Below the pieces are notes generated by a model, which made no database searches, had not been told where the DNA came from, and saw only the letters and a list, made by a program, of their open reading frames with translations. From Candidatus Nanopelagicaceae bacterium (GTDB lineage: Bacteria; Actinomycetota; Actinomycetes; Nanopelagicales; Nanopelagicaceae), in the NCBI GenBank assembly GCA_018882735.1, contig VERH01000005.1, forward strand, positions 1 through 49,447: a stretch of DNA of 49,447 nucleotides, given 5' to 3'. Below, piece by piece: positions 8,891 to 18,983 of this stretch (position 1 is its first letter; every line of letters starts with the position of its first letter). The position numbers and the translations under genes are program-made.

Positions 8891-10167
8891 GCGGAGATTT
8901 CCAAGCCCCTAAAGGCGTTTCAGAGTATTTCCCTCCACGCTCGGGAATCTTTGAGAAAGTTGTTCGAAAACTTGAACAAGTATCCCTCGCTGCGAACTAT
9001 CACTTAATTGAGCTCCCTGTCTTTGAAGATACCCAACTTTTTACGCGCGGAGTCGGCGAGAGTACGGATGTAGTAACGAAGGAGATGTACACCTTTGAAG
9101 ATAGAGCTGGAAGATCCTTAACCCTTAGACCTGAAGGCACCGCTGGAGTGATCCGCTCAATCATTGAACATGGGTTGGATCGCGGACAACTACCAGTGAA
9201 GCTCTATTACAGAGGGCCTTTCTTCAGAGCTGAGCGTCCGCAAGCCGGGAGATATCGCCAGTTTTATCAATTTGGAATTGAAGCAGTTGGCCTAGACGAT
9301 CCCTACCTGGATGCAGAAGTCATTTCGATTGCACATAGAGGATTTCTTTCATTAGGACTTAAAAATTTCGATTTGCAAATCACCTCACTTGGCGACGAGG
9401 AGAGTAGAAGTAAGCATCGCGTGGAGTTCTTGAAATTCTTGTCGACCTTGGATTTGGATGGCGAGACTTTAGAGAAAGTTAAGAAGAATCCACTTCGAAT
9501 TTTCGATGACAAGCGATCTGAAATTCAAGCCCAACTGAAAGGGGCCCCTGTCCTTTTGGATTTCCTGACCGCGGAAAGCTCTATGAAATTTGCAGCGGTG
9601 AAAGGAGCCTTAACTGAACTTGGTATTCCTTTTGTTGTTAACACCACAATGGTTCGCGGTTTGGACTATTACACGGGGACTGCCTTCGAGTTTGTTCATA
9701 AGGGTCTCGGTGCACAAGCAAGCATTGGTGGGGGAGGGCGCTACGACAGATTGATGAGAACTTTAGGTGGCCAAGACTTATCTGGAATTGGATTTGGACT
9801 TGGAATAGATCGGATCATTCTTGCCCTGGAAAGTGAAGGTTTGGTCGATAGCTCTAATGAGAATTCAAAGCTTAATGGTGGGTATCTTGACCTATTCATA
9901 ATTCCAATTGGAGATGCTGCGAAGTTACGCGCCATTAACCTCATTGAAAACGTTCGAAAAAGTGGCTTTGTTGCCGACATGGGATTTGGAGATCGCTCCC
10001 TGAAAGGCGCTATGAAGGCGGCGGACAAATTGAGCGCACGCCATGTGTTGGTGCTAGGAGATGCTGAACTTCAATCTGGTCAAGGACGGCTAAAGCGAAT
10101 GAGCGACGGAGTTGAAGAATCCATTACTCTTGACTCCATAGTTGCGACTCTAAAGAACTCACTATAG
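8887..10167 (+). CDS. hisS: Histidyl-tRNA synthetase
   Basis: HisRS charges tRNA(His) with histidine in the cytosol. The 426-residue class II enzyme shows the motif-1/active-site strand TLRPEGTAG at 79-87, motif 2 FRAERPQAGRYRQF beginning at 113, the histidine-specific loop RGLDYYTG at 257-264, GGGGRYDRL near 281-289 and motif 3 GIGFGLGIDR near 300-309. A C-terminal anticodon-binding domain follows. The start ATG overlaps the upstream hydrolase stop (ATGA). Length is normal. The next gene, aspS, follows after 37 bases, as in many bacteria. Confidence 0.97.
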   Translation: MSGDFQAPKGVSEYFPPRSGIFEKVVRKLEQVSLAANYHLIELPVFEDTQLFTRGVGESTDVVTKEMYTFEDRAGRSLTLRPEGTAGVIRSIIEHGLDRGQLPVKLYYRGPFFRAERPQAGRYRQFYQFGIEAVGLDDPYLDAEVISIAHRGFLSLGLKNFDLQITSLGDEESRSKHRVEFLKFLSTLDLDGETLEKVKKNPLRIFDDKRSEIQAQLKGAPVLLDFLTAESSMKFAAVKGALTELGIPFVVNTTMVRGLDYYTGTAFEFVHKGLGAQASIGGGGRYDRLMRTLGGQDLSGIGFGLGIDRIILALESEGLVDSSNENSKLNGGYLDLFIIPIGDAAKLRAINLIENVRKSGFVADMGFGDRSLKGAMKAADKLSARHVLVLGDAELQSGQGRLKRMSDGVEESITLDSIVATLKNSL

Positions 10168-10204
10168 ATAGCGCTTCAACCGCTCGTTACTCGAAAGGTG
10201 GCTC

Positions 10205-11965
10205 ATGCTCCGTTCACATCTCGCAGGTGAACTTCGCTCCTCCCAAGTCGGCGAGAGAGTACGTCTTGCCGGTTGGGTGGCGCGCCGTAGAGATCACGGT
10301 GGCGTAGCTTTTATCGATCTAAGGGATTCAAGCGGAAGCGTTCAAGTCGTAATTTCAGATGAGAAGGTTGCTGGCTCGCTTCGGGCCGAGTGGTGCGTTC
10401 TTGCAGTTGGAACTATCGCCAAGAGGCCAGCCGGGAATGAAAATCCCAATATCCCTACTGGTGAAATTGAAGTGATCTGTGACGAATTGGAAGTTCTAAG
10501 TGAAGCCGCTGCGCTACCTTTCCCGGTCGATTCGGGAGAGAAAGTAAATGTAAGTGAAGAAATTCGCCTCAAATATCGATATCTGGATCTGCGTCGTGAG
10601 GAGCAATCGAAGGCGCTGAGATTACGCTCGAAGGTCACAAGCGAAATTAGAAGTGCGATGGACGAACTTGATTTCTTGGAAATTGAAACCCCATATCTGA
10701 CACGGTCCACACCGGAAGGGGCGCGAGATTTCTTAGTTCCGGTCCGACTCCAGCCTGGTTCGTGGTACGCGCTACCTCAATCACCTCAGCTCTTTAAGCA
10801 ACTCTTGATGGTCGCAGGCATGGAGCGTTACTACCAGATTGCTCGCTGCTTCAGAGATGAAGATTTTCGTGCTGATCGTCAACCGGAGTTCACCCAACTT
10901 GATATTGAAATGTCATTTGTAGATCAAGAAGATGTCATCAAAGTTGCAGAATCGATTCTGGCGCGCGTTTTCAAAGCCACAATCGGTTATGAGATTTCCG
11001 CTCCCATAGCCCGTATGACTTACCACGAGGCGATGCGTAGATTTGGCTCAGATAAACCAGATATGAGATTTGCAACCGAGTTGGTTGATGCCACCGATTT
11101 CTTCAAAAATACATCTTTTAGATTATTTCAAGCGCCACATGTTGGAGCGGTCGTCATGCCAGGCGGAGCAAATTCGCCACGTCGAGAATTGGATGCTTGG
11201 CAGGATTGGGCTAAAGCTCGTGGCGCAAAGGGTCTTGCGTACATCTTGGTAGGTGAGGACGGAGCTCTCTCTGGACCGGTGGCTAAGAATCTCTCGGCCG
11301 AGGAGAGTGCAGGTATCGCCCAATTTGTTGGCGCTAAGAATGGAGACGCAATCTTCTTTGCTGCGGGTGAACGGGTTGCATCATTAGCACTTTTAGGAGC
11401 GGTCCGTCTTGAAATTGGCGAGCGTTGTAATCTAATCGATAGAACTCGTTGGGAGTTTCTTTGGGTAGTGGATGCGCCGATGTTTGAGAAGACAGATGAC
11501 GGTGGCTGGACCGCAGTCCATCATCCTTTCACTGGCCCCAAGCCAGAATACGAGAAAACTTTTGCAGCAAACCCTGAGAGCGCGCTCGCTTATGCCTATG
11601 ACATTGTCCTTAATGGAAATGAGATAGGTGGCGGTTCTATCCGTATTCATAAACGTGATGTACAAAAAGAAGTGTTTAAGGTAATTGGCCTTAGCGATGA
11701 GGAAGCCCAGAGCAAGTTTGGCTTCCTACTTGAAGCGTTTAACTATGGACCACCACCACACGGCGGTATCGCATTGGGATTAGATCGACTCTGTGCATTG
11801 CTGGCAGGAGCCGAATCCATTCGTGAGGTAATTGCGTTTCCTAAGACAGCAAGTGGTGGAGACCCATTGACTGGCGCTCCAACACCAATCACCCCGGCGC
11901 AACGAAAAGAGAGTGGCGTTGATGCGGTTGTCGAGGTCAAGAGGAAGGAAGATGAACACGGGTAG
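10205..11965 (+). CDS. aspS: Aspartyl-tRNA synthetase, probably non-discriminating
   Basis: This bacterial-type class II AspRS of 586 residues has an N-terminal OB anticodon domain, motif 2 RCFRDED at 214-220, the bacterial GAD insertion (about 290-410), HHPFTGPK and motif 3 GIALGLDRL. The anticodon domain reads RRRDHGG with histidine at position 31 and RPAGNENPN near 74-82. These match the His/Gly pattern of non-discriminating AspRS, which also charges tRNA(Asn) for later amidation by GatCAB. That functional reading is inference. A strong AAGGTG lies 4 bases before the ATG. The TAG stop forms the start of the next gene's -10-like box. Confidence 0.96.
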   Translation: MLRSHLAGELRSSQVGERVRLAGWVARRRDHGGVAFIDLRDSSGSVQVVISDEKVAGSLRAEWCVLAVGTIAKRPAGNENPNIPTGEIEVICDELEVLSEAAALPFPVDSGEKVNVSEEIRLKYRYLDLRREEQSKALRLRSKVTSEIRSAMDELDFLEIETPYLTRSTPEGARDFLVPVRLQPGSWYALPQSPQLFKQLLMVAGMERYYQIARCFRDEDFRADRQPEFTQLDIEMSFVDQEDVIKVAESILARVFKATIGYEISAPIARMTYHEAMRRFGSDKPDMRFATELVDATDFFKNTSFRLFQAPHVGAVVMPGGANSPRRELDAWQDWAKARGAKGLAYILVGEDGALSGPVAKNLSAEESAGIAQFVGAKNGDAIFFAAGERVASLALLGAVRLEIGERCNLIDRTRWEFLWVVDAPMFEKTDDGGWTAVHHPFTGPKPEYEKTFAANPESALAYAYDIVLNGNEIGGGSIRIHKRDVQKEVFKVIGLSDEEAQSKFGFLLEAFNYGPPPHGGIALGLDRLCALLAGAESIREVIAFPKTASGGDPLTGAPTPITPAQRKESGVDAVVEVKRKEDEHG

Positions 11966-11968
11966 GCT
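11963..11968 (+). promoter_or_regulatory. Putative leaderless -10 element for the DUF948 gene
   Basis: TAGGCT is built on the aspS stop codon TAG and ends 6 bases before the next ATG. There is no Shine-Dalgarno sequence in the gap. The -35 position lies in the aspS end and has no obvious consensus. This fits the TANNNT rule for leaderless transcripts. Confidence 0.5.
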
Positions 11969-11974
11969 TACCCC

Positions 11975-12397
11975 ATGTTCGTAAGCGGAATGAGCGCATC
12001 TGGAATCGCAGCGATTATTGCTGCATCGGCTTTTTTCATCATCTCCATCTCAATTGCTTACGCCGTATTTCGTCTCGGAAGAGCGATAGATGAGGTAGGG
12101 ACCGCAGTAAAGAACATTTCCAGCGAAACCACGCCACTTCTAAATGAAGTTACAACAACTGTTGAATTAGTGAATGGTCCCTTGGAGAGCATAAACAAGG
12201 TCACTCGGACTATTGACGAGATGAGCAGCAAGATTGCGGAGTCCACCTCATCATTCTTAGATAAGAACCAAATTGCGATGAAAGCGGCTGGCGCAGTACT
12301 CACGGCCGCTCAGTTGCGGAAAAAGGGCAAGAAGAAGAAAAAGGGGTCTAAGAAGAGAGCGGAGCGTTCTCAATACGTCGATGATGAGGAGTTCTAG
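11975..12397 (+). CDS. DUF948 membrane-anchored protein
   Basis: This 140-residue protein has one N-terminal membrane helix (about residues 8-32, AAIIAASAFFIISISIAY), then an amphipathic helical stretch rich in Thr/Ser/Val/Ile (35-100) typical of DUF948 proteins. It ends in an extremely basic tail (KKGKKKKKGSKK) closed by an acidic tip. The function is unknown; the family is often called general-stress-like but this is not established here. It sits directly ahead of alaS, a conserved actinobacterial position. The small partner gene often found next to it is absent. The first ATG is chosen because it lies at leaderless distance from TAGGCT; a second ATG at 11990 is possible. Confidence 0.8.
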   Translation: MFVSGMSASGIAAIIAASAFFIISISIAYAVFRLGRAIDEVGTAVKNISSETTPLLNEVTTTVELVNGPLESINKVTRTIDEMSSKIAESTSSFLDKNQIAMKAAGAVLTAAQLRKKGKKKKKGSKKRAERSQYVDDEEF

Positions 12398-12403
12398 AAG
12401 AGC

Positions 12404-15079
12404 GTGAACTCCGCCGAGATTCGAAAGCGCTGGCTCAACTTTTTTGAGAACGGCAACTCCCTAGGTCTTACCCACACCGTTGTTCCGTCTGCCTCGCTGG
12501 TCCTTAATGATCCAAACCTGCTCCTTGTGAACGCGGGAATGGTGCCCTTCAAACCTTATTTTTTAGGCGAGATGAGCGCTCCTTACCCAAGAGCTACCTC
12601 CGTGCAGAAATGCGTGCGAACTCTCGATATCGATGAGGTTGGGAAAACAACTCGACACGCATCCTTCTTCCAAATGTGTGGCAATTTCTCTTTTGGTGAC
12701 TATTTTAAAGAAGGCGCCATCGAATTAGCTTGGGAATTATTGACGAAACCACAATCTGCTGGTGGGTATGGTTTTGAGGAATCAAAACTCTGGGTAACTG
12801 TTTATCTAGATGATGATGAGGCTGCCGATATATGGCATAAGAAAATTGGAGTTCCTAAGGAGAAGATCCAACGCCGCGGCATGGCCGACAATTTCTGGTC
12901 TATGGGCGTTCCTGGACCTTGTGGCCCGTGTTCTGAGATTTATTTCGACCGGGGACCGGAGTATGGAAGAGAAGGCGGACCTATTGCTGATGAAGATAGG
13001 TATCTGGAAATTTGGAACTTAGTGTTTATGCAAAACATCAGAGGAGATGGACCAGGAAAAGAAGGCTATCCAATCCTCGGTGAATTACCCGCTAAGAATA
13101 TTGATACCGGTCTGGGACTTGAGCGGACTGCGGCACTGCTTCAAGGCGTTGAAAATATCTACGAGATTGATACTACGGCGATGATTTTAAAACGCGCGAG
13201 CGAACTCTCTGGAGTCAAATATGGAGCTAGCGAAAAAGATGATGTTTCTTTAAGAGTAGTAGCTGATCATGCAAGAACTGCAACTATGTTGATTGGTGAT
13301 GGCGTTATTCCAGGAAATGAGGGGCGTGGTTATGTGCTTCGCCGGATGATGCGGCGAACGACTAGAAATATGCGGTTACTAGGCGCAGACGATCGAAACA
13401 TCAAGGAGTTGATTTCAGCTTCGATTTCAGCGATGGGAGCCCAGTATCCAGAATTGGAGAAAGATCAGGAACGAATCTCGAAAATAGCCGAGGCAGAAGA
13501 GGATGCCTTTCTCTCTACCTTAAAGAGCGGAACCCTAATTTTTGATCAAGCTCGCTCTAACGTGACCTCAAAGGGAAGCAAGCTAATTTCGGGCGAAGAT
13601 GTATTTAAACTTCATGATACTTATGGATTTCCTTTTGATCTCACGCTAGAAATGGCAACCGAAAGCGGATTACAGATCGATGGCGAAGGCTTTAAACGGC
13701 TTATGAAGGAACAGAAAGAGCGCGCAAAGGCCGATGCCAAAGCGAAGAAGACCGGCCATACAGACTTAAGCGAGTACCGAAATATCGCGGAGAAAGCGAA
13801 GTCTCTGGAATTTATTGGGTATGAACATCTCTCTGCTGAAGCCTCAATCGTTGGGGCGCTCGTGGATGGAAAATCCGAAAAATCAGTCTCGGTCGGAAGT
13901 GAGATTGAGATAGTTCTAGATAGAACTCCTTTCTATGCCGAAGGTGGTGGTCAACTTGCCGATGGTGGTGTAATCCGAACTTCAGATGGCGCCTTAATAG
14001 AAATTGACGATGTCCAATCCCCACTGCCAGGCTTATTTGTCCATCGAGGAAGAGTTAGCGATGGCGAAGTAAGAATTGGCGCGAAGGTTTTCGCTGAAAT
14101 TGATCGCGAGCGTCGCGCTGGAATTTCAAGGGCTCATACAGCAACGCATATGGTTCATAAAGCGTTCCGGGAAATCCTAGGCGAAACTGCAACCCAAGCA
14201 GGATCTGAAAATGCTCCAGGAAGGTTCCGGTTTGACTTTCCTTCTACCGGCGCGGTCCCGAAATCTTCTCTTGATGAGGTCGAGTTACGGGTGAATACCT
14301 TGCTAGCTGATGATCTTGAAGTTACTGCCCAGGAAATGTCGATTGATGAGGCGAAGTCAATTGGGGCGATGGCGCTTTTCGGCGAGAAGTACGGTGAACG
14401 AGTTCGGGTAGTAAGTGTTGGTGATTGGGCTCGTGAGCTCTGTGGTGGAACCCATGTGCATCGCTCCGGACAACTTGGTTTGATAAAACTTCTATCAGAA
14501 TCCTCTATTGGATCGGGTGTTAGACGCGTGGAAGCGCTCGTGGGGGTAGATGCGTTTTCATATCTTGCGCGCGAACACGTCATTCTCAACTCTTTAACTG
14601 AATTAATAAAAGGGACTCGTCCCGAAGAGTTGCCTGAACGAATCTCCAAACTTCTTGCGAAGATGAAAGAGATGGAGAAAGAATTTAAGGTCATAAAGTT
14701 AGCTCAAGCGCGAGAGAAGATTCCAGGGCTTATCGCATCAGCTGAGAAGTTTGGCGAGCTCTCGCTTGTGATGAGTAATTTCGACGGTGAACTTGGTGGC
14801 GATGAATTGCGAAATCTTGCCTTAGAGCTTCGCGAAAAAATGAAGGGTGCGGTCGTAATACTCTCTTCGGTAGTTGATGATCGAGTTGTTCTAGTTTGTG
14901 CCACTGATGAACTCTCGCGGAAGGCTGGAATCAAAGCTGGAGAATTGGCGAAGCGAGCCTCACAAATCCTGGGTGGTGGTGGTGGTGGAAAAGATGATTT
15001 CGCACAAGGGGGCGGAAGCGATGTAGCCCAACTTAAGGAAGCCTTCGCAGCCCTTAGATCTGATCTCCAGAAAAAATAA
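12404..15079 (+). CDS. alaS: Alanyl-tRNA synthetase
   Basis: AlaRS charges tRNA(Ala) and clears mis-charged Ser/Gly. The 891 residues show the class II catalytic core ([36 protein letters not shown]), the tRNA-binding region and the editing domain. The editing zinc ligands are HTATH (near residue 578) and CGGTH (near 679). A coiled-coil and the C-Ala domain end in the Gly-rich [16 protein letters not shown] segment. The start is GTG, needed because [15 protein letters not shown] matches the family N-terminus; only a weak AGAAGAG precedes it. The TAA stop overlaps the ruvX ATG by one base, so ruvX, mltG and aroE are probably translationally linked. Confidence 0.97.
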   Translation: MNSAEIRKRWLNFFENGNSLGLTHTVVPSASLVLNDPNLLLVNAGMVPFKPYFLGEMSAPYPRATSVQKCVRTLDIDEVGKTTRHASFFQMCGNFSFGDYFKEGAIELAWELLTKPQSAGGYGFEESKLWVTVYLDDDEAADIWHKKIGVPKEKIQRRGMADNFWSMGVPGPCGPCSEIYFDRGPEYGREGGPIADEDRYLEIWNLVFMQNIRGDGPGKEGYPILGELPAKNIDTGLGLERTAALLQGVENIYEIDTTAMILKRASELSGVKYGASEKDDVSLRVVADHARTATMLIGDGVIPGNEGRGYVLRRMMRRTTRNMRLLGADDRNIKELISASISAMGAQYPELEKDQERISKIAEAEEDAFLSTLKSGTLIFDQARSNVTSKGSKLISGEDVFKLHDTYGFPFDLTLEMATESGLQIDGEGFKRLMKEQKERAKADAKAKKTGHTDLSEYRNIAEKAKSLEFIGYEHLSAEASIVGALVDGKSEKSVSVGSEIEIVLDRTPFYAEGGGQLADGGVIRTSDGALIEIDDVQSPLPGLFVHRGRVSDGEVRIGAKVFAEIDRERRAGISRAHTATHMVHKAFREILGETATQAGSENAPGRFRFDFPSTGAVPKSSLDEVELRVNTLLADDLEVTAQEMSIDEAKSIGAMALFGEKYGERVRVVSVGDWARELCGGTHVHRSGQLGLIKLLSESSIGSGVRRVEALVGVDAFSYLAREHVILNSLTELIKGTRPEELPERISKLLAKMKEMEKEFKVIKLAQAREKIPGLIASAEKFGELSLVMSNFDGELGGDELRNLALELREKMKGAVVILSSVVDDRVVLVCATDELSRKAGIKAGELAKRASQILGGGGGGKDDFAQGGGSDVAQLKEAFAALRSDLQKK

Positions 15080-15513
15080 TGAATCTGAAAACCGGTCATC
15101 GGATAGCGATTGACTACGGTGATAAATGGATTGGGATAGCTATCTCTGATGAGACTGGGCTAATTGCTTCTCCAGTTGGAACAATTGCCGCGGCGAATCT
15201 ACATGAAGAGTTGCTGAATCTCGCCCACGAGAACTCGATTTCCACCATATATGTCGGACTTCCAATGCATCTATCCGGGGAAGAAGGTCAATCAGCAGCT
15301 CGCGCAAGATCGCTGGCAGAGCTCATAGCGAAGTTAAATATCGCGCCAGTCCGTCTTGTTGATGAGAGACTTTCAACCACGTCTGCATCTAACGATAAAT
15401 CTTTAATTGCAAAATTCGGCATTGACGCCCTTGCCGCGGTAGAGATTTTAAAATTCGCACTCGACGGGGAACGCGCCCTAGGTAGACCATTCGGAAGTTC
15501 TCTAGATGATTAA
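15079..15513 (+). CDS. ruvX: RuvX/YqgF family pre-16S rRNA nuclease
   Basis: This 144-residue RNase H-fold protein has the family signatures AIDYGDKWIGIA (first catalytic Asp), YVGLPMHLSGEEG and LVDERLSTTSA (catalytic Glu region), then a C-terminal helix with IDALAAVEIL. In E. coli this enzyme matures the 5' end of 16S rRNA; a role in junction resolution has been proposed for other bacteria. The position between alaS and mltG is conserved in many phyla. It overlaps alaS by 1 base and mltG by 8. Confidence 0.92.
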   Translation: MNLKTGHRIAIDYGDKWIGIAISDETGLIASPVGTIAAANLHEELLNLAHENSISTIYVGLPMHLSGEEGQSAARARSLAELIAKLNIAPVRLVDERLSTTSASNDKSLIAKFGIDALAAVEILKFALDGERALGRPFGSSLDD

Positions 15514-16525
15514 TAGCTACGGTCTAAGAAGGCTGGGCTTGGCGCTCGCCTTCATATTCTTGCTGACGCTAGGACTTCGGGAAATTGCTCCTGGGACGCG
15601 CGCTGCGCCCGATTTTGATGGGAGTAACCCTGGTCCAGAAGTAATAGTTCATATAGATCCAGGTATGACCGGATCACAAGTCGGAGAAGTTTTAGAACGT
15701 GAACAAGTCGTGAAATCTGCACTGGCTTATTTTCGAGCAGCTGTAGCGAACCCCGATAGTCAACGTATTGCCCCGGGTGAGCATCGAGTAGAGACACGGA
15801 TCTCAGCATCAGAAGCAGTTCTGCAACTATTAGATCCGGATCGAATCGTAAATCTAGTCCGAGTGCGTGACGGCGCACGCATGAGTGAAATAGTAGATGC
15901 GTTGGTTGAGGGTGGATTTGAGCGAAATAAAATCTCCATGGCGCTCGCCAAATTGAAACCGCCCCGAGAATTCAAACTGGCAAGCGTTGAGGGCTTTCTC
16001 TATCCCGCCTTTTACTCTTTTCCACGCGGGACAACGGAGGAAGATGCGCTCTTAGCAATGCTTTCGCGTTTCCAACAAAGTACGGGCGATCTGAGTTGGA
16101 ATTTTGAGGAGTTTACAGAAGAAGAGTTGATGACAATCGCTTCCTTGGTTGAATCAGAAGGGACGCCCGATGTTTTTGCAAAAGTTGCCCGAGTGGTTTA
16201 CAACCGACTGAGCAAGGGAATGAAACTGCAATTCGATTCAACGGTTCACTACGTCTTTGATAGACGTGGAGAGATTGCGCTTTCTATAAAAGATACTCAG
16301 GTACGTAATAGATACAACACATTTATGTATGAGGGACTGCCTCCCGGACCGATAGGAAGTCCAACTCGCGCAGCTATCGAAGCTACATTAAATCCGGCCG
16401 AAGGGGATTGGTTGTATTTTGTTACGGTGCTTCCTAATGAGACTCGGTTCACCTCGTCTTATGATGAATTCTTGAAGTTTAAGGCTGAGTACAAGAGAAA
16501 TTATGCAAATGGAGCTTTTGAATGA
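15506..16525 (+). CDS. mltG: Endolytic murein transglycosylase MltG
   Basis: MltG cleaves nascent glycan strands at the membrane and sets glycan length. The 339-residue protein has a single N-terminal membrane anchor (about residues 8-26), an extracytoplasmic LysM-like region (HIDPGMTGSQVGEVL) and the YceG catalytic domain. The catalytic glutamate in SLVESEG is near residue 216. LQFDSTVHYVF and YNTFMYEGLPPGPIGSP follow, all diagnostic. The long cytoplasmic N-terminal extension found in some actinobacteria is lacking. It overlaps ruvX by 8 and aroE by 4 bases. Confidence 0.94.
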   Translation: MINSYGLRRLGLALAFIFLLTLGLREIAPGTRAAPDFDGSNPGPEVIVHIDPGMTGSQVGEVLEREQVVKSALAYFRAAVANPDSQRIAPGEHRVETRISASEAVLQLLDPDRIVNLVRVRDGARMSEIVDALVEGGFERNKISMALAKLKPPREFKLASVEGFLYPAFYSFPRGTTEEDALLAMLSRFQQSTGDLSWNFEEFTEEELMTIASLVESEGTPDVFAKVARVVYNRLSKGMKLQFDSTVHYVFDRRGEIALSIKDTQVRNRYNTFMYEGLPPGPIGSPTRAAIEATLNPAEGDWLYFVTVLPNETRFTSSYDEFLKFKAEYKRNYANGAFE

Positions 16526-17313
16526 GTCGATACGCGGTTCTGGGTTCCCCCATAGAACATAGCCTGTCACCGGCTCTCCACAATTTTCTCTACAGAAAAC
16601 TAGCTGTAACTGCCGCTTATGAGCGATTTGAAGTAAAGCAGGGCGAGTTGGGTAATTTTTTGGATAAGCACCGCTCTAATGAATGGCAAGGATTCTCACT
16701 CACCATGCCATTAAAGGAAGAAGGTTTAAGGCACTGTGAGTCCTTGGCAAGAGAAGCTATCGAGACAAATTCAGTAAATACTTTGAAGCGAGAGCAGAAC
16801 GGTTGGATGGGCTACAACACCGACGTTTTTGGCTTTAAGTTTCTTCTCGAGCGAATTTCTGAAACCAGCCTTGCTCAAGTGAAAAACAGAAGCCTCGCGA
16901 TTCTTGGCGCCGGTGGAACGGCGCGAGCTGCGCTAGTAGCCTTGAGAGATAGCGGATGGGAAATAAGAGTTTTTCGTAGAAGTATAGAGCGCGACCAATC
17001 ACTGGTGCGCGCTAATCCAGATATAGAAATCGTGGATTGGAGCGAAAGTTCTTCTGCTTTCGATAGCTCCCTTCTTATAAATTGCGCTCCCATCGATGCT
17101 ATGAAATCCATCCCTAGAGTTAGTAGCTTCACTGGCGTCCTTTTTGATTCTCTCTATAACCCTTGGCCGACCCCGCTAATGGAGGTTGCGACAGCTAATT
17201 TCTTTTCCGGTAAAGATCTTTTGGTAGCACAGGCAATGCGCCAGTTTGAAATCTTCTTCGATTGCTCTTTGGATTATGTCCCATTATTTACAGAATTGCG
17301 GGCGCTCCTTTAG
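16522..17313 (+). CDS. aroE: Shikimate dehydrogenase
   Basis: AroE reduces 3-dehydroshikimate to shikimate with NADPH in aromatic amino-acid synthesis. In 263 residues the substrate domain begins YAVLGSPIEHSLSPALHN, with the Lys of SLTMPLKEE (usually NVTxPLK) as catalytic base and the NTD aspartate in GYNTDVFGF. The NADP domain carries AILGAGGTARAA. The C-terminal QAMRQFEIF helix is typical. The ATG overlaps the mltG stop (ATGA). It starts the aro gene series of this region. Confidence 0.95.
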   Translation: MSRYAVLGSPIEHSLSPALHNFLYRKLAVTAAYERFEVKQGELGNFLDKHRSNEWQGFSLTMPLKEEGLRHCESLAREAIETNSVNTLKREQNGWMGYNTDVFGFKFLLERISETSLAQVKNRSLAILGAGGTARAALVALRDSGWEIRVFRRSIERDQSLVRANPDIEIVDWSESSSAFDSSLLINCAPIDAMKSIPRVSSFTGVLFDSLYNPWPTPLMEVATANFFSGKDLLVAQAMRQFEIFFDCSLDYVPLFTELRALL

Positions 17314-17368
17314 ATATCCACAGATCTTTTTGCTTCTCCGAAAGACGTCACAAACTCATTAACCTCTT

Positions 17369-17764
17369 GTGGTGTTTCTGTACCTGCTCGCTCTTCTGCT
17401 CATCAGTGTCACAGATATCAAATTTAGAGTAATTCCAAAGGGTTTGAACTTAGCCCTATTGGCGACGACATCTTCTTTCCTCATGCTAAGTGGAAAGGTT
17501 GCGGTTGTATTAGCCTCGCTATTCGCCTTTCTACTTTATGCCGGGCTATATCGATTAACCAAAGGAGGAGTCGGATATGGCGATGTCCGACTCGCTGCGG
17601 TAGCAATTGATTTTCAAACCCTCGCCCCAATCGGTTCACTTTCCATCCATTGCATGGCCTGGGTGATTGCGGGCCTCGTTCTGTTAGTCAAAAAAAGCCC
17701 CTCAAGATCCTTACCCTTTGCGCCTTTTCTCTTGTCAGCGACCATAATCGTCAACCATCTCTAG
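17369..17764 (+). CDS. Minimal A24-family prepilin peptidase
   Basis: This membrane aspartyl protease cleaves type IV pilin-like leader peptides. At 131 residues it is much shorter than PilD and lacks its N-terminal methylase domain. Both catalytic aspartates are present: D16 in TDIKFRVIP and D72 in GGVGYGDVRL. About four membrane helices are predicted by eye. An in-frame stop at 17360-17362 limits the start to the GTG pair at 17369/17372. No Shine-Dalgarno is visible; CATTAA lies 6 bases upstream but is a poor -10. A short A24 gene between aroE and aroC is common in actinobacteria, so the gene is probably functional, with pilins or competence pseudopilins elsewhere as substrates. Confidence 0.82.
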   Translation: MVFLYLLALLLISVTDIKFRVIPKGLNLALLATTSSFLMLSGKVAVVLASLFAFLLYAGLYRLTKGGVGYGDVRLAAVAIDFQTLAPIGSLSIHCMAWVIAGLVLLVKKSPSRSLPFAPFLLSATIIVNHL

Positions 17765-17775
17765 CGTAGAACTGA

Positions 17776-17781
17776 GATAAT
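17776..17781 (+). promoter_or_regulatory. Putative leaderless -10 element for aroC
   Basis: GATAAT ends 5 bases before the aroC ATG in a 22-base gap that has no Shine-Dalgarno sequence. The one-base shorter spacing still allows a start within the ATG. No -35 match is evident. Confidence 0.45.
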
Positions 17782-17786
17782 GAGCC

Positions 17787-18968
17787 ATGCGTTGGCTCAC
17801 TGCAGGCGAATCTCATGGACCAAGCTTGGTCGGAATAATTGAAGGGCTGCCCGCTCATATCGAGATCACTTCAGAAGAGATTAAGACACATTTAGCAAGA
17901 CGGCGCCTTGGATTTGGACGAGGCGCGCGCCAGAAGTTTGAAGCTGATGAACTGAGAATTTTGGGTGGCATTCGCCATGGCAAATCCCAAGGTGGACCGA
18001 TCTGCTTGGAAATTGCTAATAGCGAATGGCCAAAATGGCAGAAAGTAATGTCGGCCGACCCAGTGTCGAAAGATGAGTTAGCAGAGTTAGCTCGCAATGC
18101 CCCGCTTACGAGACCAAGGCCGGGACATGCTGACTTAGTTGGTATGCAGAAATATGATTTTGATGATGCGCGGGCAATTCTGGAGCGAGCATCCGCACGA
18201 GAGACCGCTACGCGAGTCGCACTTGGTGCAGTAGCGCGAGCGTTTCTCAAACAGGTAGCAAATATCGAAGTGCTTAGCCATGTCGTGCGAATCGGCTCTA
18301 TTGCGTTACCGGAGAACCACAAACTTCCTCTGGCGAGTGAGCAAGAATCCATTGATGAAAGTCCAGTCCGATGTAGCGATAAAGAAGTTAGTGATCAAAT
18401 GGTCGCTGAAATTGAAACGGCTCATCGCGAGGGGGATACGTTAGGCGGAGTAGTGGAGGTACTCGCCTTTAACTTGATGCCCGGACTTGGTTCGCATGTG
18501 CATTGGGACCGAAGGCTTGACGCTCGACTAGCGGGTGCACTTATGGGCATTCAAGCGATTAAAGGGGTTGAGGTTGGAGATGGATTCCTAAGCGCGGCGC
18601 GGCGAGGATCAATCGCACATGATGAGATTGAGAGAAGTGCAGCCGGTGAAATTACCCGTCGGACGCATCGAGCCGGCGGTACCGAAGGCGGAATGAGCAC
18701 TGGTGAAGTGCTCCGCGTGAGAGCGGCCATGAAACCAATTTCAACAGTTCCAAAATCATTAGACACAATTGATATGAGCACCGGAGAGGCTGCGAAGGCT
18801 ATCCATCAGAGATCAGATGTCTGCGCGGTTCCTGCGGCGGGAGTGATCGCTGAAGCAATGGTTGCGTTAGTGCTTGCCGAAGCTGTTCTTGAGAAATTTG
18901 GGGGCGATAGCGTTGCTGAAACAAAGCGAAATATCACCTCATACCTAGCAAATCTACCCAAGTTCTGA
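17787..18968 (+). CDS. aroC: Chorismate synthase
   Basis: AroC converts EPSP to chorismate with reduced FMN as catalyst. The 393-residue protein starts with the signature [20 protein letters not shown], continues with [15 protein letters not shown] and the phosphate-binding RPGHADL, and includes the [12 protein letters not shown] helix and [17 protein letters not shown]. Length is typical of actinobacterial AroC. It is the first of three closely spaced shikimate genes (aroC, aroK, aroB). Confidence 0.97.
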   Translation: MRWLTAGESHGPSLVGIIEGLPAHIEITSEEIKTHLARRRLGFGRGARQKFEADELRILGGIRHGKSQGGPICLEIANSEWPKWQKVMSADPVSKDELAELARNAPLTRPRPGHADLVGMQKYDFDDARAILERASARETATRVALGAVARAFLKQVANIEVLSHVVRIGSIALPENHKLPLASEQESIDESPVRCSDKEVSDQMVAEIETAHREGDTLGGVVEVLAFNLMPGLGSHVHWDRRLDARLAGALMGIQAIKGVEVGDGFLSAARRGSIAHDEIERSAAGEITRRTHRAGGTEGGMSTGEVLRVRAAMKPISTVPKSLDTIDMSTGEAAKAIHQRSDVCAVPAAGVIAEAMVALVLAEAVLEKFGGDSVAETKRNITSYLANLPKF

Positions 18969-18971
18969 GGC

Positions 18972-18977
18972 GATATT
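18972..18977 (+). promoter_or_regulatory. Putative leaderless -10 element for aroK
   Basis: GATATT is followed by six bases (TTTTTC) and the aroK ATG. The 15-base gap holds no Shine-Dalgarno sequence. The T-rich gap makes a chance match somewhat more likely than at other sites. Confidence 0.42.
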
Positions 18978-18983
18978 TTTTTC

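Noticed and set aside
17314-17340. Intrinsic terminator after aroE (AGAT...ATCT followed by T-run)
   Set aside because: The possible stem is only 4 bp and A/T-rich; it is too weak to call.
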